Below are positions 51,551 through 59,881 of a stretch of DNA of 64,000 bases, piece after piece; position 1 is the stretch's first letter; each line of letters begins with the position of its first letter. The notes under the pieces are model-generated. The model was given only the letters and a program-made list of their open reading frames with translations. It had not been told where the DNA came from and did no database searches. The stretch is from positions 3,596,001 through 3,660,000 of the forward strand of contig NZ_CP014015.2 of NCBI RefSeq assembly GCF_001559075.2, given 5' to 3'. Made by a program: the position numbers and the translations under genes. This DNA comes from Citrobacter amalonaticus. Lineage in GTDB: Bacteria > Pseudomonadota > Gammaproteobacteria > Enterobacterales > Enterobacteriaceae.

Positions 51551-51558
51551 AAGTTTAG
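51551..51558 (-). promoter_or_regulatory. Probable sigma-S -10 element of poxB
   Basis: CTAAACTT on the minus strand, 35 nt upstream of the start, resembles the sigma-S extended -10 CTAYACTT and the known stationary-phase poxB promoter of E. coli. Confidence 0.55.
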
Positions 51559-51668
51559 ATGAAGATACTGATTACGCTGCGTGGCACCCCCTTATTTTCA
51601 GCAGCTTCCTTTCAGGGGGGATAACGCGTAGCGTGAAAAAAATCAGAGTGAACCAGGGGTAAATTCAG

Positions 51669-52103
51669 ATGCTTACAACATTGTTAAATACAGTGAATCG
51701 GATGCTGACGCACGAGGATTTTGGCAAGTTTTTATTACGCCTGGCGGTTGGGGGATTGATGCTGTTCCACGGGCTGCATAAGCTGTTTGCCGGGATTGAT
51801 GGCATCAGCGGAATGCTGATTGCCAAAGGGCTGCCGGGCTTTATTGCGTACGGCGTGCTGGTGGGGGAAGTGATAGCGCCTTGCCTTATTATTCTCGGGA
51901 TCCTGACGCGTCCGGCGGCGCTGGTGCTGGCGTTCACCATGATTGTGGCGTGGCTGATGGTCGGGATGAATGAAACCTGGGCGCTGGATAAAACCGGGGC
52001 ATGGGCAATTGAAAGCCTGGTCTATTTCTTTATCGGCGCGCTGGCGGTGGCGTTTCTCGGTGCAGGACGGTTTTCGGTCGCTGGCAATTCAGCCTGGCGG
52101 TGA
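51669..52103 (+). CDS. DoxX-family inner-membrane protein (accessory)
   Basis: 144 residues with four predicted helices, the DoxX fold: FLLRLAVGGLMLFHGLHKLFAGI, then GFIAYGVLVGEVIAPCLIILG, AALVLAFTMIVAWLMVGM and LVYFFIGALAVAFLGAGRFSV. The motif RLAVGGLMLFHGLHKL and GEVIAP are typical of DoxX/YphA proteins. Members are linked to thiosulfate:quinone oxidation, redox stress or unknown roles; nothing here fixes a substrate. It is not in this position in E. coli K-12, where poxB is followed directly by hcr. The ATG at 51669 has a weak GGGGTAAA site. REP units follow. Confidence 0.88.
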   Translation: MLTTLLNTVNRMLTHEDFGKFLLRLAVGGLMLFHGLHKLFAGIDGISGMLIAKGLPGFIAYGVLVGEVIAPCLIILGILTRPAALVLAFTMIVAWLMVGMNETWALDKTGAWAIESLVYFFIGALAVAFLGAGRFSVAGNSAWR

Positions 52104-52109
52104 GGAATT

Positions 52110-52185
52110 GCCGGATGGCGGCGTAAACGCCTTATCCGGCCTACAATTGCTCTCGTAGGCCTGATAAGCGCAGCGCCATCCGGCA
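52110..52185. repeat. Two REP units between the DoxX gene and hcr
   Basis: 52110–52141: GCCGGAT...TATCCGGCC. 52155–52185: AGGCCTGATAAGCGC...GCCATCCGGC. They separate convergent genes. Confidence 0.85.
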
Positions 52186-52193
52186 ATCTGCTA

Positions 52194-53162
52194 TCAGGCG
52201 AGTACTAAGTCGCCCTGCGGATGGCAGGAACAGGCTAGCACGTAGCCGTCGGCGATTTCGGCATCGGTCAGCGTCATCGTGCTGCTGACCGTATAGTCGC
52301 CGGAAACCACTTTGGTTTTACAGCAACCGCAGACGCCCGCGCGGCAGGCAACGGTGACGGGCACCTTGTTGCTCTCCAGCGCATCCAGCAGCGTCGTACC
52401 GACCGGCGCGTAAAATTCTTTCGCCGGCTGTAGCTTCGTAAATTTCAGACCGCTGGTTGCCGCTTCCGCTACCGGGGTGAAGAACTGTTCTTTAAAGAAG
52501 CGCGTTACGCCCAGCGCTTTCACTTCCTGCTCGACCAGATCCATATACGGCGCCGGGCCACAGGTCATCACCGTGCGGGAGGCCAGATCCGGTACCTGTT
52601 GCAACAGTTCCGTGGTCAGGCGACCGGCGGCAAAACCGGCGGTGGCGTTGTTTTCCGCCACCAGCGTGACCGGATACTGACGCCACTCTTCGGCAAAAAT
52701 GACATCCTGCGGCGAGCGCACGTTGAAGATCACCTGCACGTCAGCATGTGGACGGTACTTCGCCAACCAGCGGCGCATCGACATGATCGGCGTAACGCCA
52801 CAGCCAGCTGCCAGCATCAGGAACTTATCATCGGCTTTATCTTCGCAGGTGAAATCGCCCATCGCATCGGACAGCCAGAGGTAGTCGCCGCGCTTCACGT
52901 CGCGGGTTAACCACTGTGAGCCCGCACCGTCGTCAATCCGGCGAACGGTCAGCGTAATGTATTCGCTGACCCCCGGCGTTGAAGAGAGCGTGTAAGCGCG
53001 CAGTGTTTCCGCAGAATTACGCACGCTGATCAGTGCATACTGCCCGGCGCGATACGGATAATAGTCGTGGCACAACAACGAAATTGTCCATACATCCGGC
53101 GTTTCCTGATGGATGTGATGAACCTGCATCCGCCATGGGCACTGATGAGTTGGCATTGTCAT
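52194..53162 (-). CDS. hcr: NADH oxidoreductase Hcr (partner of Hcp)
   Basis: Electron donor for the hybrid-cluster protein. 322 residues: FAD domain (RAGQYALISVRNSAETLRAYTLSS in part RAYTLSS), NADH domain (LMLAAGCGVTPIMSMRR; MTCGPAPYMD) and a C-terminal 2Fe-2S ferredoxin domain with cysteines in ACRAGVCGCCKT and the late CSC. Cytoplasmic. The ATG at 53162 and a second ATG at 53156 are both possible; the longer one equals the E. coli length. hcr starts 10 nt after hcp, so hcp-hcr are one operon under nitrosative-stress control. Confidence 0.95.
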   Translation of the reverse strand: MTMPTHQCPWRMQVHHIHQETPDVWTISLLCHDYYPYRAGQYALISVRNSAETLRAYTLSSTPGVSEYITLTVRRIDDGAGSQWLTRDVKRGDYLWLSDAMGDFTCEDKADDKFLMLAAGCGVTPIMSMRRWLAKYRPHADVQVIFNVRSPQDVIFAEEWRQYPVTLVAENNATAGFAAGRLTTELLQQVPDLASRTVMTCGPAPYMDLVEQEVKALGVTRFFKEQFFTPVAEAATSGLKFTKLQPAKEFYAPVGTTLLDALESNKVPVTVACRAGVCGCCKTKVVSGDYTVSSTMTLTDAEIADGYVLACSCHPQGDLVLA

Positions 53163-53172
53163 TCTTTACTCC

Positions 53173-54825
53173 TTACGCGCTCAGCAACTGCTTCATGTCT
53201 TCTTCAACGGTGGTCACGGAACGCAGACCAAATTTCTCGTTGAGTACCGCCAGCAGATCCGGCGTGAAGAAGCCAGGCGCCGTCGGGCCAGTGACGATGT
53301 TTTTCACACCGAGAGACAGCAGGGTCAGCAGAATCACGATTGCTTTCTGCTCGAACCAGGAGAGCACCAGAGACAGCGGCAGGTCGTTCACGCCACAGCC
53401 CAGTTTCTCAGCCAGCGTCACTGCCAGAATGATCGCGGAGTACGCATCGTTACACTGACCGGCATCAACCAGACGCGGCAGGCCTTCGATATCGCCGAAT
53501 TCCAGCTTGTTGAAGCGATATTTACCGCAGGCCAGAGTCAGGATCAGGCAGTCATCCGGGACGCTGGTGGCGAAATCGGTGAAGTAGTTACGTTCACCGC
53601 GCGCGCCGTCACAGCCGCCGACCAGGAAGATGTGACGCAGTTTTTCACGGCTCACCAGATCGATCAGGGTGTCCGCCGCGCCCAGCAGGGTCTGACGACC
53701 GAAACCGACGGTGATCAGGTGCGGAATTTCACTGTACGGGAAGCCTGCCATTTGCTGCGCCTGCGCGATAACCGGACCGAAATCGTCGCCTTCCAGGTGG
53801 CTCACACCTGGCCAACCGACGATGCTGCGGGTCCAGATACGATCGTCGTAGCTGCCAACGGTCGGGTCGATGATGCAGTTAGAGGTCATCACGATAGGGC
53901 CAGGGAAGCGGGCGAATTCGACCTGCTGGTTCTGCCAGCCGCTACCGTAGTTACCAATCAGATGCTTGAATTTACGCAGTTCAGGATAGCCGTGCGCTGG
54001 CAGCATTTCACCGTGGGTGTAGACGTTAACGCCAGTGCCTTCGGTTTGTTCCAGCAGGTTATACAGATCTTTCAGGTCATGACCTGAGATCAGGATGCAC
54101 TTCCCTTCGGTCGCTTTAACGTTAACCTGGGTCGGCGTCGGGTGGCCGTATTTGGTGGTTTCACCGGCATCCAGAATGCTCATCACTTTGAAGTTCATCT
54201 GGCCGATTTCCATTGAGCACTCCAGCAGAGCGTTCATATCGGAAGGCCAGGTACCCAGCCACGCCATGATTTTATGGTACTGCGCATAGATATCGTTGTC
54301 GTACTGACCGAGAACGTGCGCGTGCTCCATATAAGCCGCCGCACCTTTCAGACCATACAGGCACAGCAGACGCAGGCCGAGAATGTTCTCGCCAATCGCG
54401 GCTTTGTCTTTGTTCGGGGTAAATTCGGCAGCCTGGCGTTGCAGGTCGCCCAGATCGTCGCTAACCAGTTGCAGGTCAGCCATAGGGTTGTCGCAGTGCG
54501 CATTGGCGTCAACGCTCAGGCACTGGGCCTTTAGCGCTTCACGCATCGCGATAGCGTCGCGAGCATAGCCGACGATACGTGGAGAGTCGAAGTTAACGTT
54601 GGTCAGCGTGGAGAAGAAAGCACGCGGGGCAAAGTTATCAACGTCATGATTAATGATGCCATATTCACGAGCTTTAGCCGCCCATGCAGACAGACCTTGT
54701 AGGGAGGCAATCAGCAGGTCCTGCAGATCAGAGGTTTCAGCCGTTTTACCGCACATACCCTGCGCGTAAGAGCAGCCGTTTCCTGCCGGAGTTCGGATGG
54801 TTTGTTCACATTGCACACAAAACAT
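53173..54825 (-). CDS. hcp: Hydroxylamine reductase / S-nitrosylase Hcp
   Basis: Hybrid-cluster protein that reduces nitric oxide or hydroxylamine under anaerobic nitrosative stress. 550 residues from the ATG at 54825. The N-terminal 4Fe cluster cysteines are C3, C6, C18 and C25; hybrid-cluster ligands are seen in ISGHDLKDL, VYTHGEMLPAHGYPEL, MTSNCIIDP, LTLACGKYR and VDAGQCNDA. A GTG two codons upstream (54831) is less likely; AAGG is 8–9 nt before the ATG. Upstream are NsrR- and FNR-like sites. Confidence 0.96.
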   Translation of the reverse strand: MFCVQCEQTIRTPAGNGCSYAQGMCGKTAETSDLQDLLIASLQGLSAWAAKAREYGIINHDVDNFAPRAFFSTLTNVNFDSPRIVGYARDAIAMREALKAQCLSVDANAHCDNPMADLQLVSDDLGDLQRQAAEFTPNKDKAAIGENILGLRLLCLYGLKGAAAYMEHAHVLGQYDNDIYAQYHKIMAWLGTWPSDMNALLECSMEIGQMNFKVMSILDAGETTKYGHPTPTQVNVKATEGKCILISGHDLKDLYNLLEQTEGTGVNVYTHGEMLPAHGYPELRKFKHLIGNYGSGWQNQQVEFARFPGPIVMTSNCIIDPTVGSYDDRIWTRSIVGWPGVSHLEGDDFGPVIAQAQQMAGFPYSEIPHLITVGFGRQTLLGAADTLIDLVSREKLRHIFLVGGCDGARGERNYFTDFATSVPDDCLILTLACGKYRFNKLEFGDIEGLPRLVDAGQCNDAYSAIILAVTLAEKLGCGVNDLPLSLVLSWFEQKAIVILLTLLSLGVKNIVTGPTAPGFFTPDLLAVLNEKFGLRSVTTVEEDMKQLLSA

Positions 54826-54839
54826 GGTCACACCTTTTA

Positions 54840-54862
54840 AAGTTATATTTAATATACATGTT
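54840..54862 (-). promoter_or_regulatory. NsrR operator of hcp
   Basis: On the minus strand AACATGTATAT-T-AAATATAACTT, an 11-1-11 repeat fitting the NsrR consensus AAnATGYATTT-N-AAATRCATnTT. It lies 15 nt upstream of the start, overlapping the expected promoter. NsrR repression of hcp-hcr is known. Confidence 0.75.
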
Positions 54863-54921
54863 TAAGATTATGCCTGTGCGCAGAGGGATAAAAGGGATTT
54901 CTGATACAACTTACAGGGAGA

Positions 54922-54935
54922 TTGATTTAGCGCAA
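54922..54935 (-). promoter_or_regulatory. FNR site of hcp
   Basis: TTGATTTAGCGCAA (either strand) matches TTGAT-N4-ATCAA at 8 of 10. Its centre is about 78 nt upstream of the NsrR site centre, in keeping with FNR activation of hcp at around -72 in E. coli. Confidence 0.65.
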
Positions 54936-54969
54936 TTTTGGCGGCAGAGGCCTACCGCCAAAGAGGGAG

Positions 54970-55869
54970 TTAAGCGGAGAAAAAAGCCATCAAAATGGGT
55001 ACCAGCAAACTGAGGATAAAGCCGTGAACAATCGCCGCCGGAACCATCTCCAGGCCACCGGTACGCTGTAAAACCGGCAGGGTAAAGTCCATTGACGTGG
55101 CGCCACACAGCCCCAGCGCGGTAGAACGACTGCGACGCACCAGACCTGGAATCAGCATAATCGCGAGCAGTTCGCGCGCCAGATCGTTAAAGAACGCGGC
55201 GCTGCCGATCACCGGACCGTACGATTCGGTCAGCAAAATACCAGAAAGGGAGTACCAGCCAAAACCTGACGCCATCGCCAGCGCGGTTTTCACTGGCAGA
55301 CCGAGAATCAACGCGTTAATCAGGCCGCCAATCATGGAGCTGGCGACGACCACGACCGCCACAATCATGCCACGCCGGTTCAGGACAATCTGCTTTAACG
55401 TCATTCCGCTGTTGCGTAACTGGATGCCGACCAACAGCAGCAGCAGGATCAGCGTATATTCGCTTGCTTCTGTGGCGTGCTGCAAAATGGGCAGCGCGCT
55501 CAACCCCAGCAAAAAGCCGACCACTACCACGCCGCACAGCTTCAGTGATTCAAGCGCCATCGCGATACGGGAGGGCAGTTTCTCTTGTTGGTGATTATGT
55601 CGCCAGGGTAATGCGCGTTCCAGCCACAGTAATGCGGCAATATTACACAGCAAAATAACGGTAATGCTAACGGCGGAATAGTGAAATATCGCCAGCAGGT
55701 TGCTCGCCAGATTATCCAGAAAGGCCAGACTGATCCCCATAAAAAAGAGAATCAGATAAACCATCCAGCTCAATAGTCGATTGATCAGTTTTAATGCCGC
55801 GGTGTGTCGAAGCGGAATGAGATAACCCGCTATCAGCGGAAGCAGAATGATGAGAAGTCCTGAAAACAT
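54970..55869 (-). CDS. lysO: L-lysine exporter LysO (YbjE)
   Basis: Inner-membrane exporter of L-lysine (and thialysine), 299 residues with about eight helices, LysO/DUF340 family. First helix MFSGLLIILLPLIAGYLI; key segments are LLLLVGIQLRNSGMTLKQI, ASGFGWYSLSGILLTE and GATSMDFTLPVLQRTGG, where the conserved acidic and polar residues lie. Monocistronic on the minus strand, with hcp next downstream. Arginine/lysine-linked control by ArgR is reported in E. coli; only a weak match is seen here. Confidence 0.93.
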   Translation of the reverse strand: MFSGLLIILLPLIAGYLIPLRHTAALKLINRLLSWMVYLILFFMGISLAFLDNLASNLLAIFHYSAVSITVILLCNIAALLWLERALPWRHNHQQEKLPSRIAMALESLKLCGVVVVGFLLGLSALPILQHATEASEYTLILLLLLVGIQLRNSGMTLKQIVLNRRGMIVAVVVVASSMIGGLINALILGLPVKTALAMASGFGWYSLSGILLTESYGPVIGSAAFFNDLARELLAIMLIPGLVRRSRSTALGLCGATSMDFTLPVLQRTGGLEMVPAAIVHGFILSLLVPILMAFFSA

Positions 55870-55950
55870 GAACAGCCGGGTCCTTTGAATTAGCGAGACA
55901 GCGCCATGACACTACCCAATAACGCGGGTTCAGTAAAGATGCAAAATAAA

Positions 55951-56016
55951 AGCCGGAAAAGGACGATACCTTATCCGGCTGAAGCGCGTTTGACCCGACG
56001 GGTATGCGCCGTCGGG
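55951..56016 (-). terminator. Hairpins downstream of aqpZ (terminator)
   Basis: Nearer stem 55994–56016, CCCGACGG / CCGTCGGG. Further stem 55951–55980, AGCCGGA...TCCGGCT, which on the minus strand is followed by TTTATTTTG, so it is the better intrinsic terminator. Confidence 0.75.
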
Positions 56017-56026
56017 CGTTCTGACA

Positions 56027-56722
56027 TTAATCGCGTTTTTCGAGCAACGTACGGTAAATAAGACCGCCGAGAATACCGCCAATAATTGGCATCACCCAGA
56101 ACAACCACAGCTGTTCTAACGCCCAACCGCCCTGGAAGATAGCGACCGCGGTGCTCCGCGCCGGGTTCACAGACGTATTGGTCACCGGAATGCTGATCAA
56201 GTGGATCAGGGTTAACGCCAGACCGATCGCGATCGGCGCAAAACCTGCCGGTGCGTGTTTGTCCGTTGCGCCATGAATCACCAGCAAGAAGCCGGCAGTC
56301 AACACGATTTCGATAACAATCGCGGACAGCATAGAGTAGCCGCCCGGAGAGTGATCGCCGTAACCGTTGGAGGCGAAGCCGCTGGCGGTTGCGTCAAAAC
56401 CGGCTTTACCGCTGGCAATTAAATACAGGACTGCCGCTGCAATAATACCGCCTACTACCTGGGCAATAATGTAGCCAATAACCTCTTTTGCCGGGAAACG
56501 ACCGCCAGCCCATAAGCCTAATGTCACCGCCGGGTTAAAATGTCCGCCGGAAATATGGCCAACGGCAAAGGCCATGGTTAATACGGTCAGACCGAAGGCC
56601 AGCGCGACACCCAAAAAACCAATACCTAATTCCGGAAACGCTGCTGCCAGTACGGCACTGCCGCAGCCACCAAAAACAAGCCAGAATGTACCAAAACATT
56701 CGGCTGCTAATTTTCTCAACAT
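56027..56722 (-). CDS. aqpZ: Aquaporin Z
   Basis: Water channel of the inner membrane, tetrameric MIP family, 231 residues from the ATG at 56722 with GAGGTGG before it. The two NPA boxes are HFNPAVTLGLW and SVNPARSTAVA; the selectivity-filter residues F (near 43), H (ALTLIHLISI), T and R (NPARS) are all present. Six helices. An in-frame stretch up to 56752 lacks a ribosome site. Transcribed toward lysO, but a terminator lies between. Confidence 0.97.
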   Translation of the reverse strand: MLRKLAAECFGTFWLVFGGCGSAVLAAAFPELGIGFLGVALAFGLTVLTMAFAVGHISGGHFNPAVTLGLWAGGRFPAKEVIGYIIAQVVGGIIAAAVLYLIASGKAGFDATASGFASNGYGDHSPGGYSMLSAIVIEIVLTAGFLLVIHGATDKHAPAGFAPIAIGLALTLIHLISIPVTNTSVNPARSTAVAIFQGGWALEQLWLFWVMPIIGGILGGLIYRTLLEKRD

Positions 56723-57130
56723 ATCCACCTCAATGTAAAAAAATAACCACAAAATGATTGTGGTAATGAATATTTATTGTCTGCCTGAATGACGACAAAT
56801 AAATAGCTCGCTATTTTAAAAACGATCGTCATCCGTTCTCTAGTCAAATAAAACCCGTTAGTTTGATTTAGGGCAATGCGGCGTCATTCCTTGCTTCGAT
56901 TTGTCTTAGTCAAAGTGTAGCGCATGTTCATATGAAAGAGGATTTACAAATTCTGATTTATTCACGTCATGTAAATTGTCTTTTTGCTATATCTGATTAC
57001 CGGAGAAAATGAATTGCTCACTATTCACACAGTTAGCCTGCGTAATAATATCCTTGTCACGTCTCGCGTCGGGTTTTGTGGTTATACTGCGGGGAGAGTA
57101 AAGGGAAAGTGAAGATTTTCTGGAGGATAC
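56723..57130. other. 408-nt divergent control region aqpZ–ybjD
   Basis: AT-rich near aqpZ with a hairpin ACCACAA / TTGTGGT at 56746–56764 in the aqpZ leader. On the ybjD side, GTTATACT near 57079–57086 is a good -10 element. I see no gene or small RNA that I can name. Confidence 0.5.
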
Positions 57131-58789
57131 ATGATTCTCGAACGCGTTGAGATAGTGGGATTTCGCGGTATCAATCGACTGTCGTTGATGCTCGAGCAGA
57201 ATAACGTCCTGATTGGTGAGAACGCCTGGGGTAAATCAAGTTTACTGGATGCGTTAACACTGCTGCTGTCACCCGAATCTGAGCTGTATCATTTTGACCG
57301 CGATGATTTCTGGTTTCCTCCTGGCGATATGAAAGGCCGCGAACATCATCTGCATATCGTACTGACGTTTCGTGAATCTCAACCTGGACGCTATCGGGTT
57401 CGCCGCTACCGGGCGCTGGAGGCGTGCTGGACGCCATGTCACGATGGTTTTCAGCGTATCTTTTATCGCCTTGAAGGCGAATGCGGTGAGGACGGCAGCG
57501 TGATGACGCTGCGCAGTTTTCTTGACGGCGACGGGCATCCGCTGGCGGTTGACGATATCAACGAACAGGCGCGGCATCTGGTGCGCCTGATGCCGGTGCT
57601 GCGTTTACGCGATGCGCGGTTTATGCGCCGTATTCGTAACGGCACGGTGCCGGAGGTTGACGATGTCGAAGTCACCGCCCGTCAACTGGATTTTCTCGCC
57701 CGCGAACTGGCGATGCGCCCGCAGAATCTCACCGACGGACAGATCCGTCAGGGGCTTTCGGCGATGGTGCAACTGCTTGAGCACTATTTTACCGAGCAGG
57801 GCACTTCGCAGTCCCGCCACCGCTTAATGCGCCGACGCTCCGCCAACGAACAGCGAAGCTGGCGCTATCTCGATATTATCAACCGGATGATCGACAAACC
57901 GGGGGGACGTACTCACCGGGTGATTCTGCTGGGGCTGTTCTCCACGCTGTTGCAGGCGAAGGGCACCGTCAGGCTGCATAAAGACGCCAGACCACTGCTG
58001 TTGGTGGAAGATCCGGAAACGCGCCTGCATCCCATCATGCTGTCAGTGGCATGGCAGTTGCTGAATCTGCTACCGCTTCAGCGCATCACCACTACCAACT
58101 CGGGGGAGTTGCTCTCGCTGACCCCGGTGGAACATGTCTGTCGTCTGGTGCGTGAATCCTCGCGCGTGGCGGCCTGGCGTCTGGGACCGGGTGGTCTGAG
58201 CGCAGAGGATGGTCGACGCATTGCCTTCCACATTCGCTTTAACCGTGCTTCTTCGTTGTTTGCCCGCTGCTGGCTGCTGGTGGAAGGGGAAACAGAAACC
58301 TGGGTGATCAACGAACTGGCCCGTCAGTGCGGTCATCACTTTGATGCCGAAGGGATTAAGGTGATCGAATTCGCGCAGTCCGGTCTTAAACCGCTGGTAA
58401 AATTCGCCCGGCGGATGGGCATTGAGTGGCACGTGCTGGTGGATGGTGATGAAGCCGGGAAAAAATATGCCGCCACGGTGCGAAGCCTGCTGAATAATGA
58501 CCGGGAAGAGGAGCGCGAACACCTGACCACGCTGCCTGCGCTGGATATGGAACACTTTATGTACCGGCAGGGTTTTGCCGATGTTTTTCACCGGGTGGCG
58601 CAAATCCCGGAAAATGTGCCAATGAATATGCGTAAAATCATTTCGAAGGCGATCCATCGCTCATCGAAGCCCGACTTAGCCATCGAAGTGGCGATGGAAG
58701 CCGGGCGGCGAGGTGTGGACGCGGTGCCGACGCTGCTGAGAAAAATGTTCTCCCGGGTGCTGTGGCTGGCGCGCGGCAGAGCGGACTAA
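57131..58789 (+). CDS. ybjD: OLD-family ATP-dependent endonuclease-like protein YbjD
   Basis: 552 residues: N-terminal ABC-type ATPase of the SMC/RecF kind with Walker A IGENAWGKSSLLDAL (about 26–38) and Walker B-like LLLVEDPETRLHP; C-terminal TOPRIM nuclease domain with LLVEGETETWVI and LVDGDEAGKKYA, whose acidic residues bind metal. This is the class of overcoming-lysogenization-defect nucleases; single-gene members in the conserved chromosome have no proven role. GGAGG precedes the ATG at 57131. The last 4 nt overlap convergent ybjX. No partner gene (such as UvrD-like GajB) adjoins it. Confidence 0.92.
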   Translation: MILERVEIVGFRGINRLSLMLEQNNVLIGENAWGKSSLLDALTLLLSPESELYHFDRDDFWFPPGDMKGREHHLHIVLTFRESQPGRYRVRRYRALEACWTPCHDGFQRIFYRLEGECGEDGSVMTLRSFLDGDGHPLAVDDINEQARHLVRLMPVLRLRDARFMRRIRNGTVPEVDDVEVTARQLDFLARELAMRPQNLTDGQIRQGLSAMVQLLEHYFTEQGTSQSRHRLMRRRSANEQRSWRYLDIINRMIDKPGGRTHRVILLGLFSTLLQAKGTVRLHKDARPLLLVEDPETRLHPIMLSVAWQLLNLLPLQRITTTNSGELLSLTPVEHVCRLVRESSRVAAWRLGPGGLSAEDGRRIAFHIRFNRASSLFARCWLLVEGETETWVINELARQCGHHFDAEGIKVIEFAQSGLKPLVKFARRMGIEWHVLVDGDEAGKKYAATVRSLLNNDREEEREHLTTLPALDMEHFMYRQGFADVFHRVAQIPENVPMNMRKIISKAIHRSSKPDLAIEVAMEAGRRGVDAVPTLLRKMFSRVLWLARGRAD

Positions 58790-59742
58790 TCCTGTAAACA
58801 CTGCGGAACCTGCGTGACGACGCTGTCGAGCAGCGCGTAGCGGCGGCGGTATTCAGCCCGTTTTTTGCTGGCGATATCCGCCTCGCTTTTCCGCGCAATG
58901 GTCAGCGGCAGCGAGAAGTAATCTCCTTGCGTTTTTTCACCGCCCAGGGACGCCCAGAAGGCGTCGTAGTCGGCATGCATTTGCGTTTTTTTGTCCATAT
59001 AGCGCCAGCTGCGATAAACATGCACCGCGTTGCTGACTGCCAGAATCTGTTCCGCCCTGGCGATCTGAGCGAACTGACACAGCGCTTCCATTACCACTCT
59101 TTTGGGGAACAAGCCGTAACAGGCTTTGGTGGCCTGCTGAATGACCTCATGTGGAACATCATTCGCCGCGCCCTGCAAGCCGCCAATAAACAGGGTGCGT
59201 TTTCCGTTTAACGTGCAGAATGTGAAGGTAATTTCTGCCAGAATACGCACCTGCTCGTCGCGGATCACGACGGTACTTTCACCTTCTTTATCCAGTGAGA
59301 CCAGACTGACTAAATCAAGCTGGAATGACGCGCCGTCTTTGGCCTCGAATTTTGCCAGGTTGAGGCCGTTCTGGCTTAAATAACGGGCCAGTTGTTCGCG
59401 GCTGAATAACTGACGCAGCAGATCATAATGGCTACAGAGCGCGGTCAGCGCGGTATCGCGCTTAATATTCACGGCCATATACGGGCGGTGCAGACGAATT
59501 GGCAACCGGGGTTGTCGGGCCAGCAGCGTATTCAGCTCAGGCCATTGGGTCAGATTTTCCAGCAACTGACGGGTAGCCATTGGCATCAACAACGAGCGAA
59601 TTAAAAACTTACGGCGAAAGCTGGCCTTCCGCCAGAATTTACCCGGCAGTAATTGACCTCGCGCCAGGCGCATAAATAATTGTAAAGGAGACGCAACGTC
59701 TGAAGTGTAAAAGGTATTATCAGTAATCTGTGACATGATCAT
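58786..59742 (-). CDS. ybjX: VirK/YbjX family protein (DUF535)
   Basis: 318 residues from the ATG at 59742; a second ATG at 59736 is equally possible, and a TTG at 59793 would extend the frame further. DUF535 proteins are PhoP-regulated in Salmonella and linked to envelope defence and intracellular survival. Visible conserved parts are RPYMAVNIKRDTALTALCSHYDLL, GGLQGA, YGLFPKRVVMEAL and VYRSWRYMDKKTQMHADYDAFW. No clear signal peptide or membrane span from the chosen start. Upstream, a PhoP-like direct repeat at 59833–59849 lies between it and macA. Confidence 0.88.
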   Translation of the reverse strand: MIMSQITDNTFYTSDVASPLQLFMRLARGQLLPGKFWRKASFRRKFLIRSLLMPMATRQLLENLTQWPELNTLLARQPRLPIRLHRPYMAVNIKRDTALTALCSHYDLLRQLFSREQLARYLSQNGLNLAKFEAKDGASFQLDLVSLVSLDKEGESTVVIRDEQVRILAEITFTFCTLNGKRTLFIGGLQGAANDVPHEVIQQATKACYGLFPKRVVMEALCQFAQIARAEQILAVSNAVHVYRSWRYMDKKTQMHADYDAFWASLGGEKTQGDYFSLPLTIARKSEADIASKKRAEYRRRYALLDSVVTQVPQCLQD

Positions 59743-59832
59743 AATCCGCAATGCGATGATTGCGAAAATTGAAACACGCTGAATCTTAACCAATCATCAA
59801 TGCCGCGAGCGCTATCCTTTTCGCTTGCGGTT

Positions 59833-59849
59833 TGTTTAGATACTGTTGA
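59833..59849 (+). promoter_or_regulatory. PhoP-box-like direct repeat between ybjX and macA
   Basis: TGTTTA-GATAC-TGTTGA fits the PhoP box (T/G)GTTTA-N5-(T/G)GTTTA with one mismatch in the second half. Both flanking genes are linked to PhoP in Salmonella (ybjX activated, macAB repressed), so the site could serve either. Confidence 0.5.
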
Positions 59850-59881
59850 ATTTCAGCTGAAAACTTACCATCAGGATCGCT

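Noticed and set aside
55929..55943. ArgR box upstream of lysO
   Set aside because: TTCAGTAAAGATGCA matches only about 7 of 10 positions and overlaps the aqpZ terminator; too weak to list.
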